NCBI RefSeq assembly: GCF_017745675.1
Contig: NZ_JAFLJM010000005.1
Span: 1 to 64,000, forward strand
DNA: 64,000 nucleotides
From: Alkalihalobacillus sp. BA299
Lineage (GTDB): Bacteria; Bacillota; Bacilli; Bacillales; Bacillaceae_F
Direction: 5' to 3'
Every line of letters starts with the position of its first letter. Positions within the stretch are counted from its first letter, which is position 1. A model generated the notes under the pieces. That model ran no database searches, had not been told where the DNA came from, and was given only the letters and a program-made list of their open reading frames with translations. Positions 63,361-64,000 of this stretch are shown piece after piece. The position numbers and the translations under genes are program-made.

Positions 63361-63728
63361 ACCATGTCAATGAGTTTGTTTGTTATAATGGGTATGAGCA
63401 AGAAGATATCCTTAAAGGTCTTAATAATGTGCCTGATCGGCACCTTTGTGTCATTTTTGGGATTGAAAGAATTATTAAACGTTATTTTTTATTAAATGAT
63501 GGACGTGCTGAATTTAATCGATTATTAGAGCAATGGTTGGAATGGGAGCGCATACGAGTAGACCGAACTTTGGTTCTAGTCGGTAGTGAAATTGGAAAGG
63601 GAATCGTACCGATTTCTTCAGATGACCGAATGTGGCGAGATTTAGTTGGTTGGTGTTATCAGGATATTGTAAAGCAGGCAAATAAAGTTTACCGGATATG
63701 GTATGGGATTTCAGAACAACTAAAATAA
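63294..63728 (+). CDS. Short, divergent CobU-like protein
   Basis: The 144-residue protein keeps CobU-like ends: G-G-A-F-H-G-K-R-K-W at 6-15 resembles a P-loop with the final Ser/Thr replaced by Arg, and V-G-S-E-I-G-K-G-I-V-P with W-R-D-L-V-G-W at 95-120 matches the C-terminal CobU motif that the first copy lacks. The middle (Y-I-A-T, histidine and D-C-L-T motifs) is missing or shortened. It may be a regulatory or partner subunit, or a decaying paralogue. GGAGGGG precedes the ATG, inside cobC. Confidence 0.75.
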   Translation: MEFITGGAFHGKRKWVYSHYKIDHVNEFVCYNGYEQEDILKGLNNVPDRHLCVIFGIERIIKRYFLLNDGRAEFNRLLEQWLEWERIRVDRTLVLVGSEIGKGIVPISSDDRMWRDLVGWCYQDIVKQANKVYRIWYGISEQLK

Positions 63729-63743
63729 ATGGGGGAATGTGAG

Positions 63744-64000
63744 ATGCGTTTATATACACGTACAGGTGATGAAGGAAAAACGAGTGTTGTAGGTGGTAGA
63801 TTAACGAAGGATGATACGCGTGTAGTTGCTTACGGGACTACTGATGAGGTGAATTGTTTTGTAGGGCAGGCGATTACGCAACTTGATCCAGAAGTATTCC
63901 AAGATATCATTAATGAGCTTGTAAAAATTCAACATGAATTGTTTGATTGTGGTGGAGATTTAGCAATGTTAAAGGAAACAGAACAACGTCCCTTTAAAGC
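63744..64000 (+). CDS. Cob(I)alamin adenosyltransferase, PduO type (cut by window end)
   Basis: The first 85 codons read M-R-L-Y-T-R-T-G-D-E-G-K-T-S and then D-E-V-N-C-F-V-G-Q-A, typical of PduO/MMAB-type ATP:corrinoid adenosyltransferases, which form the Co-C bond using ATP. GGGGG precedes the ATG. The adenosylated product is the substrate of CbiZ, CobU and CobQ in the same operon. The 3' end lies beyond the window. Confidence 0.92.
   Translation, partial: MRLYTRTGDEGKTSVVGGRLTKDDTRVVAYGTTDEVNCFVGQAITQLDPEVFQDIINELVKIQHELFDCGGDLAMLKETEQRPFK

Noticed and set aside
63294..63728. CobU-like gene as a frameshifted fragment of cobU
   Set aside because: It has its own ribosome site, an intact frame, both ends of the family and a separate position in the operon, so a degenerate paralogue or partner fits better than a pseudogene.

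Overview
The window is a chromosomal segment of a low-GC, endospore-forming Firmicute of the Bacillaceae. Sporulation genes (spoIIM, dacF, spoIIA operon, two spoVA operons, dacB-spmAB, mciZ) and gene order both say so: nudF-endoQ-spoIIM-fur-yqzK-xerD-deoB-punA-pdp-dacF-spoIIAA/AB/sigF-spoVA-lysA, then ppiB-rib operon-ypuF-scpAB-ypuI, then dacB-spmAB-rluB-resABCDE. This backbone follows Bacillus subtilis closely. The species cannot be fixed from the sequence alone; an environmental or alkaliphilic Bacillus relative is plausible.

Layout. 1-2.4 kb: interspersed repeats, uppP and a ResA-like thioredoxin. 2.4-13.9 kb: DUF3866 protein, a 43-residue MciZ homologue, nudF, endonuclease Q, spoIIM, a Fur-autoregulated fur, xerD, the nucleoside catabolic genes deoB, two tandem purine nucleoside phosphorylases and pdp, then dacF. 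14-21 kb: spoIIA operon and complete spoVA operon (AA-AB-AC-AD-AEb-AEa-AF). 21.2-25.6 kb: lysA behind a structured leader, bioDA, ppiB. 25.8-30.4 kb: FMN riboswitch and ribD-E-BA-H, with ribT following. 30.5-33.6 kb: ypuF, scpAB, ypuI.

33.8-41.6 kb interrupts the usual ypuI-dacB linkage. It holds a SodF-like superoxide dismutase, a three-gene leftward group (alkaline-phosphatase-superfamily lipoprotein, DUF421 membrane protein, unknown anchored protein) and a divergent seven-gene spoVA2-type operon (DUF1657, YhcN/YlaJ lipoprotein, spoVAC, spoVAD, spoVAEb, DUF1657, DUF421-DUF1657 fusion). That gene set is associated with spore heat resistance and germination traits in other Bacillus. 41.8-51.7 kb: dacB-spmAB, rluB, resABC, resDE. 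52.1-53.7 kb: a double-Fur-box promoter driving a beta-propeller protein and a flavodoxin. 53.7-64 kb: a cobalamin riboswitch followed by a B12/cobinamide uptake and late-assembly operon (btuF, btuC, btuD-cbiZ fusion, cbiB, cobD, cobU, cobQ, cobS, cobC, a second degenerate CobU-like protein, and a PduO-type adenosyltransferase cut by the window edge).

The non-coding DNA is unusually rich. Two families of about 125-150 bp interspersed repeats (called A and B here) recur at eight loci, all in the same orientation, and show compensatory base changes in several helices, so a structured nucleic acid is being conserved. Other palindromic elements include a 185 bp MITE-like element with a possible 8 bp target duplication inserted at the tail of the B12-riboswitch terminator, and a 104 bp palindrome whose terminal repeats contain the stop codons of two convergent genes. 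No tRNA, rRNA, CRISPR array or intact transposase was seen.
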